Assembly (NCBI GenBank): GCA_025924755.1
Contig: JAICHT010000093.1
Location: 1-11,975 of the forward strand
DNA from: Chitinophagaceae bacterium
GTDB taxonomy: Bacteria; Bacteroidota; Bacteroidia; Chitinophagales; Chitinophagaceae
Direction: 5' to 3'
Length of the DNA stretch: 11,975 nucleotides
Both the position numbers and the translations under genes were made by a program. Shown one piece after another: positions 1-8,556 of the stretch. Each line of letters opens with the position of its first letter. Position 1 is the first letter of the stretch. The notes beneath the pieces are model-generated. The model was not told the DNA's origin, searched no databases, and was given only the letters and a program-made list of their open reading frames with translations.

Positions 1-42
1 AAGGCAGCATACCGCAATATTGTTTTTTATAGACGAACCCAT
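1..42 (-). CDS. Possible N-terminus of a further gene, cut by the window edge
   Basis: On the minus strand an ATG at 42-40 opens a frame that stays open to the window edge, reading MGSSIKNNIAVCCL. The start lies 18 bp after the stop codon of the FG-GAP lipoprotein gene, a spacing typical of a co-transcribed neighbour. The short basic stretch followed by a hydrophobic, cysteine-containing segment could be the beginning of a signal peptide or lipoprotein leader, which would suit a second exported protein. Fourteen codons are too few to identify a family, and an open frame this short is also expected by chance. No Shine-Dalgarno sequence is present, but that is normal for the other genes here. 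Confidence 0.3.
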   Translation of the reverse strand, partial: MGSSIKNNIAVCCL

Positions 43-60
43 TAATGCCAGTAGTTAATT

Positions 61-3000
61 TTATTTACTTTCCTTGTTTTTAGAAACCTCGTACAAAACC
101 GGATAATCATCATTTCGCAAAAACAATAAGCAGGTTTTATTTTTTTCTTTCATTTCTACAATGTCCCTGATTTCCCCTGCCACCTCTAACCCCGAATGAT
201 CGGAAGGTAACCAAGTAAATGCTCCTTTTCCATCATTTAATAACACATCGCCATAACTGGCATCCAGTCTTCCAAACTGGGGCGGAAAGCCATATTTATT
301 ACCACCTAATATTAAGTCCGTAAATCCATCACCGTTAATATCTACCGGTTGTATTGCATTAACGCAGGATAGTTGCGCCATCGGCGGGAGCTTTTGAATT
401 ACAAAGTTTCCGTTTCCTTTATTTATGGCAATAATTGATGATGGATAGTTAAATTGCCTAACGATGGCTTTATTTAAAATGTCAGAAGGAAAAAACTCCT
501 GAATGGTTTTGGTTGCAAATTCCTCGTGGCGGAAATTTTCTTTTTTCAAAGCCGGAATCTGGTCCTGCATTTCGTGTTTTAAAAAAACCGGCTTATCCTT
601 TCCATTAACCGTATAGGTCAGTATTTTGTCAATGATACCATTTTGATTAAAGTCTGTTACCCATAATTTCACCGGGTTTTTATCGTTGGGCTGCAGGTAA
701 AAATCCTCACCAATATTACCCAATATTAAATCCTGCCGGCCATCGCCATCGACATCTGTTGCAGCTATGGACTGCCACCAGCCCAGTTTATTTTCGAGGT
801 TGGTTTTTACTTCGGTAAAATGATCTTTGTTGAAAGAAAAAATGCGGGGAGCCATCCATTCGCCACCTATAATCAACTCCTTATTTTTATCGCCACTTAC
901 ATCTGCCCATACTGCGCTGGTAACCATACCTATATTGGCAATGTCCGGATTTTTGGCCCTGGCCATGTCTTTGAAATGCCCCTGGCCATCGTTTACAAAA
1001 ATATAACTAGCGGGAGACAAGCCATACTCCTGCGGCACACTTCTGCCACCTACAAAAAGATCTAAATCGCCGTCGCCGTCAAAATCATCCGCTGCAGCTA
1101 CCGCAATATTAGCATCGTTGTTTGGGAAAGCACCGGAGTCTATTGTAAAATTGCCTTTTCCATCATTTTTGTACAACCGCAATTGCATTTCGCGGCTGAG
1201 CGCAGGAAAGTTATTTCCTCCGGGACAAACCAATAAGTCCAGGTCGCCATCATGATCACAGTCAAAAAATAAAACCGCTATATCTTCAAAAGAAGCAAAC
1301 TGATTGAATACATCCTCTTCCTTTTTTATAAAATTTCCTGCACTGTTTTGAAGATATAATTGTCCGGCCTGGCCTGCGGCACCTCCAATATATACATCCT
1401 GCAGCCCATCCCCATTAACATCTCCCACTGCGGCCTTTGGCCCTTCGCGTGAAAGTATTTCCGGTAAATTATGTTCGTAATAAAAATCGAGGTAATTATT
1501 TTCTGTATGTTTATCAAAACTGCTTCGAACGGGTGTTAATAGGGTAGTGCCTGCATTACTAAGAGTTGGTTTAAAAACAGTGTCTCCTGCAGCAGGTTGC
1601 TGAATCACCAATACAGTATCCGTCGGTATATTGGTATACTTCGTAAAGGTGCGATCGGGCCATCGGATAAGCATTGAATCTATTTTGGTGGCTTTCCCAA
1701 TACCAATAATTTGTTTGTAATCTACAGAAGATTGAAAGCCGCGGGCTGGTACAACTTCCCGGTTAATAACCTGTTTTCCAATATATAAATCTATTTTACT
1801 GCCAATGGCAAATGTGTTTTTCCGCTTGCCTTTTAAATAAATGCCTGCATAGTGGTTTTTAGAAAGTTCCCGACTGTTATTTTTATAAACAAATGCTTTT
1901 TGATTTACATTGCTTACTATTAAATCAAGATCACCATCATTATCCAGATCGGCATATGCTGCGCCGTTTGAAAAAGAAGGTTGTGTAAAGCCCCACGAAT
2001 TTCCAATATCTTCAAATTTCAGGTTTCCTAAATTTTTGTATACTTTGTTTGGCAAGGGTGTGCTTGGGATCTTCTTAAGTAATTCATCCACGCTTTCTTT
2101 TTTGCCGGTTAATACCATTTTCTGAATGACATCATTAGCAAAAAAATTCATAAAGTCTAAATTGGTAACATCTTTATTTACCCCATTACATATGTAGATA
2201 TCATTAAGCCCGTCATTATCAGCATCAAAAATCAAAGACCCCCAGCTCCAGTCTGTTGCAGATATGCCGCTGTAATTTCCTATTTCTGAAAAGGTACCAT
2301 TTCTGTTATTCAGCTGCAGGCAATTTTTCATAAACTGGTGGTAAAAGCCTGACTTTACTTTACTATTATAAAAATCTTCATTATCAAATGAGGAGAGGGT
2401 TTTAAGGCGGTAATCATCTTTGGGCAACATATCGGTAGTGACTATTTCGGAGTAGCCGTCGTTATTAAGATCGGCCATATCGGTACCCATAGATGACATA
2501 CTAATGCTTTGCAAACTCTCTTCCAGTTGGTCTTTAAACGTTCCGTTTTTTTGATTGATGTATAAATAATCTCTTTCGTACGAATCGTTGCCTACATAAA
2601 TGTCCGGGTAGCCATCGTTATTTACATCGCCCACACTTACGCCTAAGCCAAAGCTGATGAGGCTGCCATGAATGCCGGCTTCTTTTGTTACTTCTGTAAA
2701 ATGCCCGTTATCATTGCGGAACAAATGATCGCCTCCTCCTTTCAAGAAATCGGCTACCGGCCATTGTGCATCGGGTAAGTCGCGGCGATTGGCATTGTTT
2801 AATGTGTTGATGGGCATTGGGCTGTTGTTGATCATAAAACAATCCAGGTCACCATCCATATCATAATCAAAAAAAGAAACCTGGGTGGTATAGGCAGAAA
2901 TTGCCAAACCATATTGTGCAGCAGATTCGGTAAACGTAAGATCATGGTTGTTGATGTATAATTTATTTTTCCGGTTGCCGTCTTTCATATGCCCCGAATT

Positions 3001-3390
3001 GCATACATAAATATCCAGCCAGCCATCGCCATTTACATCTGCCATGGTTACCCCGGTGCTCCACATTTTATCTTGTTTTAATCCGGCTTTTTGCGATACA
3101 TCTTCAAACCTTAAAGCGCCTTTATTGAGGTACAATTTGTTATCACCCATATTAGAGGTCAGGAACACATCTGCAAGTCCATCGTTATTGATGTCACCAA
3201 TAGCTACGCCGCCGCCATTATAAAAATTACGGAAGAGAAAACTGTTGTTAAGCGTGTCATCTACAACTTTGTTTTCGAAATCAATTCCTGAAGTATTCAT
3301 TAATTCAAACAAGGGTTTGCCAGCCTTTTTAGTACAAGAAAATAATAGCATTATTAAGATAGTACAGGAAAGCTTGACAAGCGGCTTCAT
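61..3390 (-). CDS. Large FG-GAP/VCBS-repeat lipoprotein with ASPIC/UnbV domain (CRTAC1-like)
   Basis: The 1109-residue protein starts with a lipoprotein signal: basic residues, a hydrophobic stretch and the lipobox LFSC with the acylated cysteine at position 19. Fourteen D-x-[DN]-x-D-G-type calcium loops are visible, at about residues 66, 118, 175, 255, 307, 389 and 481, and again at about 657, 710, 769, 830, 879, 913 and 1017. Between the two sets, residues about 514-598 look like an ASPIC/UnbV domain (AIG..., REVVPARGFQSS, IGIGKA, LIRWPD). FG-GAP loops normally build integrin-alpha-like beta-propellers, so two propellers joined by the ASPIC/UnbV module are likely. The 913 loop (DFNQNG) and the 830 loop (DVSGDK) are degenerate. 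The cell location is inferred to be the outer membrane, possibly surface-exposed. The gene lies downstream of the SusC/SusD pair on the same strand, but a hairpin intervenes, so it may have its own promoter or depend on read-through. The ATG start is supported by the signal peptide that follows it. Function is unknown; adhesion or ligand binding is a family-level guess. Confidence 0.9.
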   Translation of the reverse strand: MKPLVKLSCTILIMLLFSCTKKAGKPLFELMNTSGIDFENKVVDDTLNNSFLFRNFYNGGGVAIGDINNDGLADVFLTSNMGDNKLYLNKGALRFEDVSQKAGLKQDKMWSTGVTMADVNGDGWLDIYVCNSGHMKDGNRKNKLYINNHDLTFTESAAQYGLAISAYTTQVSFFDYDMDGDLDCFMINNSPMPINTLNNANRRDLPDAQWPVADFLKGGGDHLFRNDNGHFTEVTKEAGIHGSLISFGLGVSVGDVNNDGYPDIYVGNDSYERDYLYINQKNGTFKDQLEESLQSISMSSMGTDMADLNNDGYSEIVTTDMLPKDDYRLKTLSSFDNEDFYNSKVKSGFYHQFMKNCLQLNNRNGTFSEIGNYSGISATDWSWGSLIFDADNDGLNDIYICNGVNKDVTNLDFMNFFANDVIQKMVLTGKKESVDELLKKIPSTPLPNKVYKNLGNLKFEDIGNSWGFTQPSFSNGAAYADLDNDGDLDLIVSNVNQKAFVYKNNSRELSKNHYAGIYLKGKRKNTFAIGSKIDLYIGKQVINREVVPARGFQSSVDYKQIIGIGKATKIDSMLIRWPDRTFTKYTNIPTDTVLVIQQPAAGDTVFKPTLSNAGTTLLTPVRSSFDKHTENNYLDFYYEHNLPEILSREGPKAAVGDVNGDGLQDVYIGGAAGQAGQLYLQNSAGNFIKKEEDVFNQFASFEDIAVLFFDCDHDGDLDLLVCPGGNNFPALSREMQLRLYKNDGKGNFTIDSGAFPNNDANIAVAAADDFDGDGDLDLFVGGRSVPQEYGLSPASYIFVNDGQGHFKDMARAKNPDIANIGMVTSAVWADVSGDKNKELIIGGEWMAPRIFSFNKDHFTEVKTNLENKLGWWQSIAATDVDGDGRQDLILGNIGEDFYLQPNDKNPVKLWVTDFNQNGIIDKILTYTVNGKDKPVFLKHEMQDQIPALKKENFRHEEFATKTIQEFFPSDILNKAIVRQFNYPSSIIAINKGNGNFVIQKLPPMAQLSCVNAIQPVDINGDGFTDLILGGNKYGFPPQFGRLDASYGDVLLNDGKGAFTWLPSDHSGLEVAGEIRDIVEMKEKNKTCLLFLRNDDYPVLYEVSKNKESK

Positions 3391-3552
3391 TATATACTTG
3401 TTATAATATTTATAGAAGATGAACGGATGCTGATGTTTTGTAAAGATATAGTTGAAGACAATCCTAGGTATTGAACCAACTGTTATTACATCTTTAAAGT
3501 TAAAGGCAATTTAACATTATGTTTTTGATACTCATCTGTCTGCTTTTTTTCT

Positions 3553-3592
3553 TAAAACACAAAAGGCCAGATTACCGGCCTTTTGTGTTTTA
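3553..3592 (-). terminator. Strong hairpin terminator after the SusD-like gene
   Basis: Two perfect 16-nt arms (TAAAACACAAAAGGCC at 3553-3568 and its reverse complement at 3577-3592) enclose an 8-nt loop. The hairpin begins 19 bp beyond the stop codon of the SusD-like gene. The GC-rich GGCC core sits at the top of the stem, and the A/T-rich lower arms supply U-runs when read from either side. It should therefore act as an intrinsic terminator for the SusC/SusD transcript, or as an attenuator or mRNA-stabilising stem if the downstream lipoprotein gene is read through. Confidence 0.8.
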
Positions 3593-3611
3593 TATAAATC
3601 TATTATCAGGT

Positions 3612-5240
3612 TTAGTATCCAGGATTTTGTTTCAGATTCGGGTTGGCAGCTAAAGCTTGCGTAGGAACAGGGAATAACAGATTTTTCGGATCATCGTTTG
3701 GTTTTAAACCCCAAGGTTTAAGATAAACGCCAAACCTTATTAAATCGGTTCTTCTAAAGCTTTCCCAGTAAAGTTCTCTTCCTCTTTCAGCCAACAATGT
3801 ATTCGGATCATCTACGTTAGATGGATTTACCAATGGCATAGTTGTAAGCGGTGCTGCACCACGGGCTGCTCTGAGTTTGTTTACCAGCGCCAATGCGCCT
3901 GCGTCATCTCCACCTCTTTGCATCGCTTCTGCTACCATTAATACTACATCCGGGTATCTGAAAATCATCAGCCAGTTACCTGCAGGGCCGCCGTAGTTTT
4001 TATAGTCTGGTACATATTTTAATACACGAATACCGGTTACTTCAAGGTTTGGACCTGTTTCAATCATATTAGCAGCAATTGCAGGAGTATAAGCTAAAGG
4101 ATTTCCTTTTCTATCTTTCAGCGCTTCTCCTTTTTCGTTGTATTGCTGGCCCACCAGGAAACCTGGTTTTTGACCAGATACATTGGTAGCACCTGGGTAA
4201 TATCGTTCGCCAATTCTATGATCTATTACAGAATCCGCAACTGAAAATGTGGTAGGACCATTAACGCCAAAGCTGTTATAAAAATCGCTTATGGTCGAAA
4301 ATCCATTCCATCCTGCATTAGGATTAAGCGGTGTATAGGAATTGTAATGCAAAGTCATGTTCCAGCGCCCTTCTACACCGGCGTGATTTACGCTTACGCC
4401 CGATTGGTTGGGGTATGCAAAAATGGCTTCTTTAGATAGGGAGCCATTATTTACACTAAAGTTATCGAAGTAATTAGGCGTATAGGAATATTTACCGCTG
4501 TTAATGATGGAGTTTCCTAAAGTAACTACTTGTTGCATATCAGCAGGATCAAAAGTAGGGGCAGCCATGTTTGCAAACGCTCCTTTTTGAAGATAGCATT
4601 TCATTAATAATACTTTTGCTGCATCTGCGTTAGCTACAGTATTGCCATTAGAAGAATCCAAATCCGGCAGAACGGCATTCAACTCACTAATAATAAAGTT
4701 AACGCCATCCGATCCTGATTTTACCTCAGGGGCATTTAATAAGTTATCACCTGGATTTCTAAATGGATATTGTCCATATAAATCCAGCAGGTAATATAGC
4801 GACATCGCTCTTAAAAAACGTGCTTCTGCTGCCTGGCCTGCAGTAGGATTAAAAGCCAATACGTTGGTAGCATCAAAATTCAATTTATTTAGATTGTTGA
4901 ACACACTTAGTATCTGCCCGTGGTCCGCATTCCAGGTATGATTATGCAATACTCTCCAAACGCCGTTGTCATCCCAGTCCCCGCCTCTTGTAGGCACCAG
5001 CGATTCATCTGATGTATTTTCTTCCAAGGAAAATACCTGGTCCTGGTTTGTAAATGGGGTAGCCAAATCTGCATAAGCTGCTTTCAATAGCAACCCTGTT
5101 CCTTCAGCGCCTAAGGAGGAAGCCGCCTGTGTGCTTGTTAAACTGCTGTTTAACTTTTCGTCAAGTTTTGTACAACCTGATATTGCAATAATTGCAAAAA
5201 CCGGTATTAAAGCGTTCTTTATTTTTTTATAAGATCTCAT
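3612..5240 (-). CDS. SusD/RagB-family outer-membrane nutrient-binding lipoprotein
   Basis: The 542-residue product is a SusD-like surface lipoprotein that should cap the SusC-like transporter encoded just upstream and bind its substrate. The signal peptide ends in the lipobox ISGC, with the lipidated cysteine at residue 23. It is followed by TKLDEK, an acidic and lysine-containing stretch resembling surface-export signals of Bacteroidota lipoproteins. The N-terminal TPR-like family signature is seen at residues 138-156 (AEARFLRAMSLYYLLDLYG). C-terminal SusD signatures follow in order: FRYPDVVLMVAEA (427-439), VNKLRAARG (453-461), LLAERGRELYWESFRRTDL (482-500), and the closing LLFPVP...NPNLKQNPGY (521-542). 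The protein is full length and intact for the family. The start ATG lies 26 bp after the susC-like stop, so the two are almost certainly one operon. The ligand cannot be told from sequence: SusD proteins bind glycans, but also peptides and other compounds, and no degradative enzyme is present nearby. Confidence 0.96.
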   Translation of the reverse strand: MRSYKKIKNALIPVFAIIAISGCTKLDEKLNSSLTSTQAASSLGAEGTGLLLKAAYADLATPFTNQDQVFSLEENTSDESLVPTRGGDWDDNGVWRVLHNHTWNADHGQILSVFNNLNKLNFDATNVLAFNPTAGQAAEARFLRAMSLYYLLDLYGQYPFRNPGDNLLNAPEVKSGSDGVNFIISELNAVLPDLDSSNGNTVANADAAKVLLMKCYLQKGAFANMAAPTFDPADMQQVVTLGNSIINSGKYSYTPNYFDNFSVNNGSLSKEAIFAYPNQSGVSVNHAGVEGRWNMTLHYNSYTPLNPNAGWNGFSTISDFYNSFGVNGPTTFSVADSVIDHRIGERYYPGATNVSGQKPGFLVGQQYNEKGEALKDRKGNPLAYTPAIAANMIETGPNLEVTGIRVLKYVPDYKNYGGPAGNWLMIFRYPDVVLMVAEAMQRGGDDAGALALVNKLRAARGAAPLTTMPLVNPSNVDDPNTLLAERGRELYWESFRRTDLIRFGVYLKPWGLKPNDDPKNLLFPVPTQALAANPNLKQNPGY

Positions 5241-5266
5241 AATATTTTAGTATTTACAATTATTAA

Positions 5267-8242
5267 CTATAGTGAAAAATTAACTCCAAACGTAATTACT
5301 CTTGGTGTTGGGTAAGGAACATATTCTATAGACCTTGATGGGTATGCACCATTACTTTTATCTACGTTAACCTCAGGGTCAAAACCGTTGAATTTAGTGA
5401 TTACAAATAAGTTGGTACCGCTAACAAAGGCACTTAGATTTTTTACGTATCTACCTGCGTTTCCAAGGTCATATCTTACGGTTACGTTTCTCAACTTCAC
5501 ATAATCACCTTTTTCAAGAAACCTTGTAGAAGCACCTACACCACTGCTTTTGCCTTCAGCTGAATTGTAAGCGGCAAGGTCAATATTTCTACCAGTGGTT
5601 ATACCGTTGATATTTGTAACAGATGTAGCCGTGTTATTGTAAATTAAGAAGCCAAATGCACCACCTGCGTTCAGGCTAAAATTCAATTTGTTGAGGCGCA
5701 GTGAAGTGCTGATACCAGATATCACATGCGGGTTAGGATCACCAGCATATACCGGTGTACCTCCAATTATTTGATTACCGGTTGCATCATATCCGCCAAA
5801 TGGTTTCAAATAATATTCATTAACAGGTTCGTTATTAGTAATAACCTGTGCCAATGTTCCAGATACACCTTGACCGTCAATTGTTCCGGTTAAAATGGAA
5901 AGCGGAAGCTTAGTATTAATATCTGTAAACTGTTTGATTATATTTTTGTTATAGGCAATATTGAAATTAAAATCCCACTCAAGGTTTCTGTGTTGAATGA
6001 TGGTAGCTCCTAATGCAAATTCAACACCTGAGTTAATTAAATGTGCAGGCAGGTTGATGAAATAAATAGAGTTTGGAGCAGGCTGAATAGAAGTGGTTTG
6101 GAACAGGATATCTCTTGTGTCTTTGTGGTAATAATCAATTGCTCCATAAATTCTGCCACCGGCAAACGCATAGTCTAAACCAAGGTTAACAGCGTGGGTT
6201 GTTTCCCATTTTAAATTAGGATTGGCAACAATGGTTTGACCTGCATTGTTGTAAGAGTTCAGGCTAAATTGCTCTTGAGAAGAACCTGCCGGAAACTCCT
6301 GGTTGCCGGTAATGCCGTAAGAAGCACGTATAGCTAAGTTTGAAAATACTTTATTGTTTTTCAAAAAGCCTTCATTGTTCAGAATCCACTTTCCACCAAT
6401 AGATGGGAAGTAACCGTACTTATTGTTTTTTCCAAACTTGCTGGAACCGTCTGCTCTTATAGTACCAGTTAATAAAATTTTGTCGGATAAATTTAAATTA
6501 ACCCGTGCAAATTCTGACTGGATTTCTGTTGTAGGGCTGGAGCCGGTACCAAATGGATTTTGAGTTTTTGCATTTTGGAATATGCTGGTGTATGGAATAG
6601 ATATTCTATTGGACTGATCTAAATTGGTATTGAAACCGCTGGCACTGATTCCACCGCCGGAGTTGTCTGATTTATAATATTCAAAACCAGCAACCGCATC
6701 CAGTTTTAATGCGCTTGAAATGTCGTTATGATAATTCAACGTATGCGTAAATGTTTGCGAGGTTAATGCATCATAAGCTAAAGCTGCATTACCTTGTCCG
6801 GAAAGGCCTGGGAAACCAACCAAAAATCCTTCTACATTTACTTTTCTTTCTCCGGTACCGTGGTTAATACCATATAAAAACCGGTATTCCAGATTGTCAA
6901 CTATTTTATAGGAAGCAGAGATATTGGCTAAAACCTCGCTTACATTACTTACATCGGAATAAGCGTCGCTTAATGCTAATGGATTAGCCGTACCGTTGCT
7001 GTTTAATACATATTTACCGTCTTTATAAAATGATACAGTCGGGTTCCAGCTTAATGCTGATGTTAATAAGTTACCGGTTGAACCTGCATTATTGGAGAGA
7101 CTGGTTACATTTTCAGTATAGTTACCAGTAATTACGCTAAAGTCAAGCGTTAATCGTTTGTCCAAAAATTTATACTGACCGGTAAAAGATCCGATGTATT
7201 TATCCAAGGATGATTTCTTAAGAAATCCCTGCTGGCTGGAACCTAAAAACGAAGCACGGAATTTACCTACTTCATTTCCGCCGCTGAAAGCCAATGTATA
7301 ATTTTGAGATAACTTATTTTGTGTAATTTCTTTTAAAGGATCTACTGAAGCTCCTCCATCTAAAGAAGAAGCAAGTCCGTACTTGGTCAAGGCACTTTTA
7401 AATTGTGAAGCATCCAATACCTTAAACCGTTTCATATAACCGGCGTTAACCCCGAAGTTGGCGCCTACTTCCACTCTTGTAGCACCGGACGATCCTTTTT
7501 TAGTGGTAATTACCACAACGCCATTGGCGCCTCTTGAACCATAGATAGCTGCAGAAGAAGCATCTTTTAATACGTCAATCTGGGCAATGTCAGCAGGATT
7601 GATATATAATAGCGGATTAGAACCTGCTGTACCACCAAAAGCAGTTCCGAGACTGGGCCTTGCGGAACCACCATCTAAAGGAACACCATCTACAACAAAA
7701 AGAGGATTATTACTAGCACGGATAGAGGAGTTACCCCTTATTTTTATAGTGGTAGCTGCACCCGGCGCACCACTGTTGTTGGTTATTTCCAAACCGGCCA
7801 CTTTGTTTTGAAGCAATTGGTCGGGAGCGGAAATAACGCCTTGGTTAAAGTTTTTTGCAGTTACAGTAGCTACCGACCCTGTTAAATCTTTACGTCTGGT
7901 AGTACCATAGCCTACCACAACTACCTCGTTAAGACTGGCAGTAGCAGTACCCAAAGAAGTGTTTATGGAAGTTCTTCCTTTAGCATCAATTTCAGTAGAT
8001 GCATAACCTACTGATGAAAAAACTAATACGGCATTACTGGCTGCTTCAATGCGATATGAACCGGAAGAATCAGTTTGTGTGGCATTGCGGGTGCCTTTTA
8101 CGGTAACAGTTACACCGCCAATGCTATTGCCCTGCGGATCGGTAACCCGACCAGATATCACTCTGTTTTGAGCAAATGAAATTTGAAATAATGTAAGGAA
8201 GCAAGCTAACAGGAACGTTAGCTTTGGGTTCAATTTTGGCAT
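5267..8242 (-). CDS. SusC/RagA-family TonB-linked outer-membrane transporter
   Basis: With the ATG at 8242-8240 the product has 991 residues. An upstream in-frame TTG at 8248-8246 would add two residues; I prefer the ATG because the signal peptide starts there naturally (MPKLNPKLTFLLACFLTLF, cleavage near ISFA/QN, residue 24). A carboxypeptidase-regulatory-like domain follows (about 26-101, VISGRVTDPQG...GSYRIEA...FSSVGY). Next come a TonB-box-like segment (LNEVVVVGYGT, about 104-114) and the plug domain (about 118-250) with the SusC signature KDASSAAIYGSRGANGVVV (226-244). The rest is a long beta-barrel rich in aromatic and glycine residues. Family knowledge indicates TonB-ExbBD-powered import of a substrate delivered by the SusD partner. 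The last residues are GVNFSL, ending in Leu with Phe two places before; many outer-membrane barrels end in an aromatic residue, a small departure. The leader is unusually long, with an inverted repeat. There is no adjacent sigma/anti-sigma pair, and the mature N-terminus shows no obvious extra signalling (STN) domain. Confidence 0.96.
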   Translation of the reverse strand: MPKLNPKLTFLLACFLTLFQISFAQNRVISGRVTDPQGNSIGGVTVTVKGTRNATQTDSSGSYRIEAASNAVLVFSSVGYASTEIDAKGRTSINTSLGTATASLNEVVVVGYGTTRRKDLTGSVATVTAKNFNQGVISAPDQLLQNKVAGLEITNNSGAPGAATTIKIRGNSSIRASNNPLFVVDGVPLDGGSARPSLGTAFGGTAGSNPLLYINPADIAQIDVLKDASSAAIYGSRGANGVVVITTKKGSSGATRVEVGANFGVNAGYMKRFKVLDASQFKSALTKYGLASSLDGGASVDPLKEITQNKLSQNYTLAFSGGNEVGKFRASFLGSSQQGFLKKSSLDKYIGSFTGQYKFLDKRLTLDFSVITGNYTENVTSLSNNAGSTGNLLTSALSWNPTVSFYKDGKYVLNSNGTANPLALSDAYSDVSNVSEVLANISASYKIVDNLEYRFLYGINHGTGERKVNVEGFLVGFPGLSGQGNAALAYDALTSQTFTHTLNYHNDISSALKLDAVAGFEYYKSDNSGGGISASGFNTNLDQSNRISIPYTSIFQNAKTQNPFGTGSSPTTEIQSEFARVNLNLSDKILLTGTIRADGSSKFGKNNKYGYFPSIGGKWILNNEGFLKNNKVFSNLAIRASYGITGNQEFPAGSSQEQFSLNSYNNAGQTIVANPNLKWETTHAVNLGLDYAFAGGRIYGAIDYYHKDTRDILFQTTSIQPAPNSIYFINLPAHLINSGVEFALGATIIQHRNLEWDFNFNIAYNKNIIKQFTDINTKLPLSILTGTIDGQGVSGTLAQVITNNEPVNEYYLKPFGGYDATGNQIIGGTPVYAGDPNPHVISGISTSLRLNKLNFSLNAGGAFGFLIYNNTATSVTNINGITTGRNIDLAAYNSAEGKSSGVGASTRFLEKGDYVKLRNVTVRYDLGNAGRYVKNLSAFVSGTNLFVITKFNGFDPEVNVDKSNGAYPSRSIEYVPYPTPRVITFGVNFSL

Positions 8243-8556
8243 AAACAATCATTTTGATTTAGAAAAGATAAGACTCTTTTAAAAAACTTGTTAAAAATTT
8301 TGACTAAACTAATTAAAATGTAGATAATATGTTAATTCTACACATTAATTATTTGCAATTTTTACAACAAACAACCTTAAATAATGTTTTGGTTTGCTGC
8401 TTTATTCCTAAAAAATTTTTAATTAGAAGCTTTAACAAGACAATAGAACCGCTCAAAATGCTGCATCCACCTTTTTAAGCCTTGCCTTTCTAAAAGTTTC
8501 AATTAACAGCTGTAATTTTTTCATACGTTAAGTACTAGCAGCAGGGTTATTCTACT
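8243..8556. other. Long susC leader region without a gene
   Basis: This A/T-rich stretch separates the SusC-like gene from the pyk terminator. I find no convincing coding frame and no perfect TAnnTTTG promoter element on the minus strand. It holds the large inverted repeat at 8311-8350 and several homopolymeric A/T tracts. It should contain the promoter and 5' untranslated leader of the SusC/SusD operon, but the start point cannot be fixed from sequence alone. Confidence 0.6.
8311..8350. repeat. Imperfect 14-nt inverted repeat upstream of susC-like gene
   Basis: The arms AATTAAAATGTAGA (8311-8324) and TCTACACATTAATT (8337-8350) pair at 12 of 14 positions around a 12-nt spacer. The inner TGTAGA/TCTACA block (six pairs) and the outer AATTAA/TTAATT block are perfect. 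It lies about 70-110 bp upstream of the susC-like start codon. It could be an operator for a dimeric regulator or a hairpin in the mRNA leader. The low GC content argues against a terminator. The outer arms are low-complexity, so part of the symmetry may be chance. Confidence 0.55.

Noticed and set aside
66..3200. Repetitive-looking DNA across the FG-GAP gene, considered as a tandem repeat array.
   Set aside because: The recurring sequence is explained by the protein-level D-x-[DN]-x-D-G loops; the DNA copies are diverged and irregularly spaced.
3441..3448. TATCTTTA on the minus strand as a promoter for the propeller lipoprotein gene.
   Set aside because: It lacks the final G of TAnnTTTG, and the nearest upstream TTG sequences give spacers of about 10 and 28 nt, outside the usual range.
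3499..3515. Small inverted repeat GTTAAA-GGCAA-TTTAAC between the SusD-like and lipoprotein genes.
   Set aside because: Six A/T-rich pairs are too few to distinguish from chance here.
7587..7811. Plus-strand open frame inside the SusC-like plug region.
   Set aside because: A shadow of the conserved plug-domain coding sequence on the opposite strand; the same holds for the plus-strand frames inside pyk, pfkA and the FG-GAP gene.
8401..8430. A/T-rich stretch ahead of the susC-like gene considered as an origin or attachment site.
   Set aside because: No DnaA-box-like cluster, no integrase, no tRNA and no flanking direct repeats are present.
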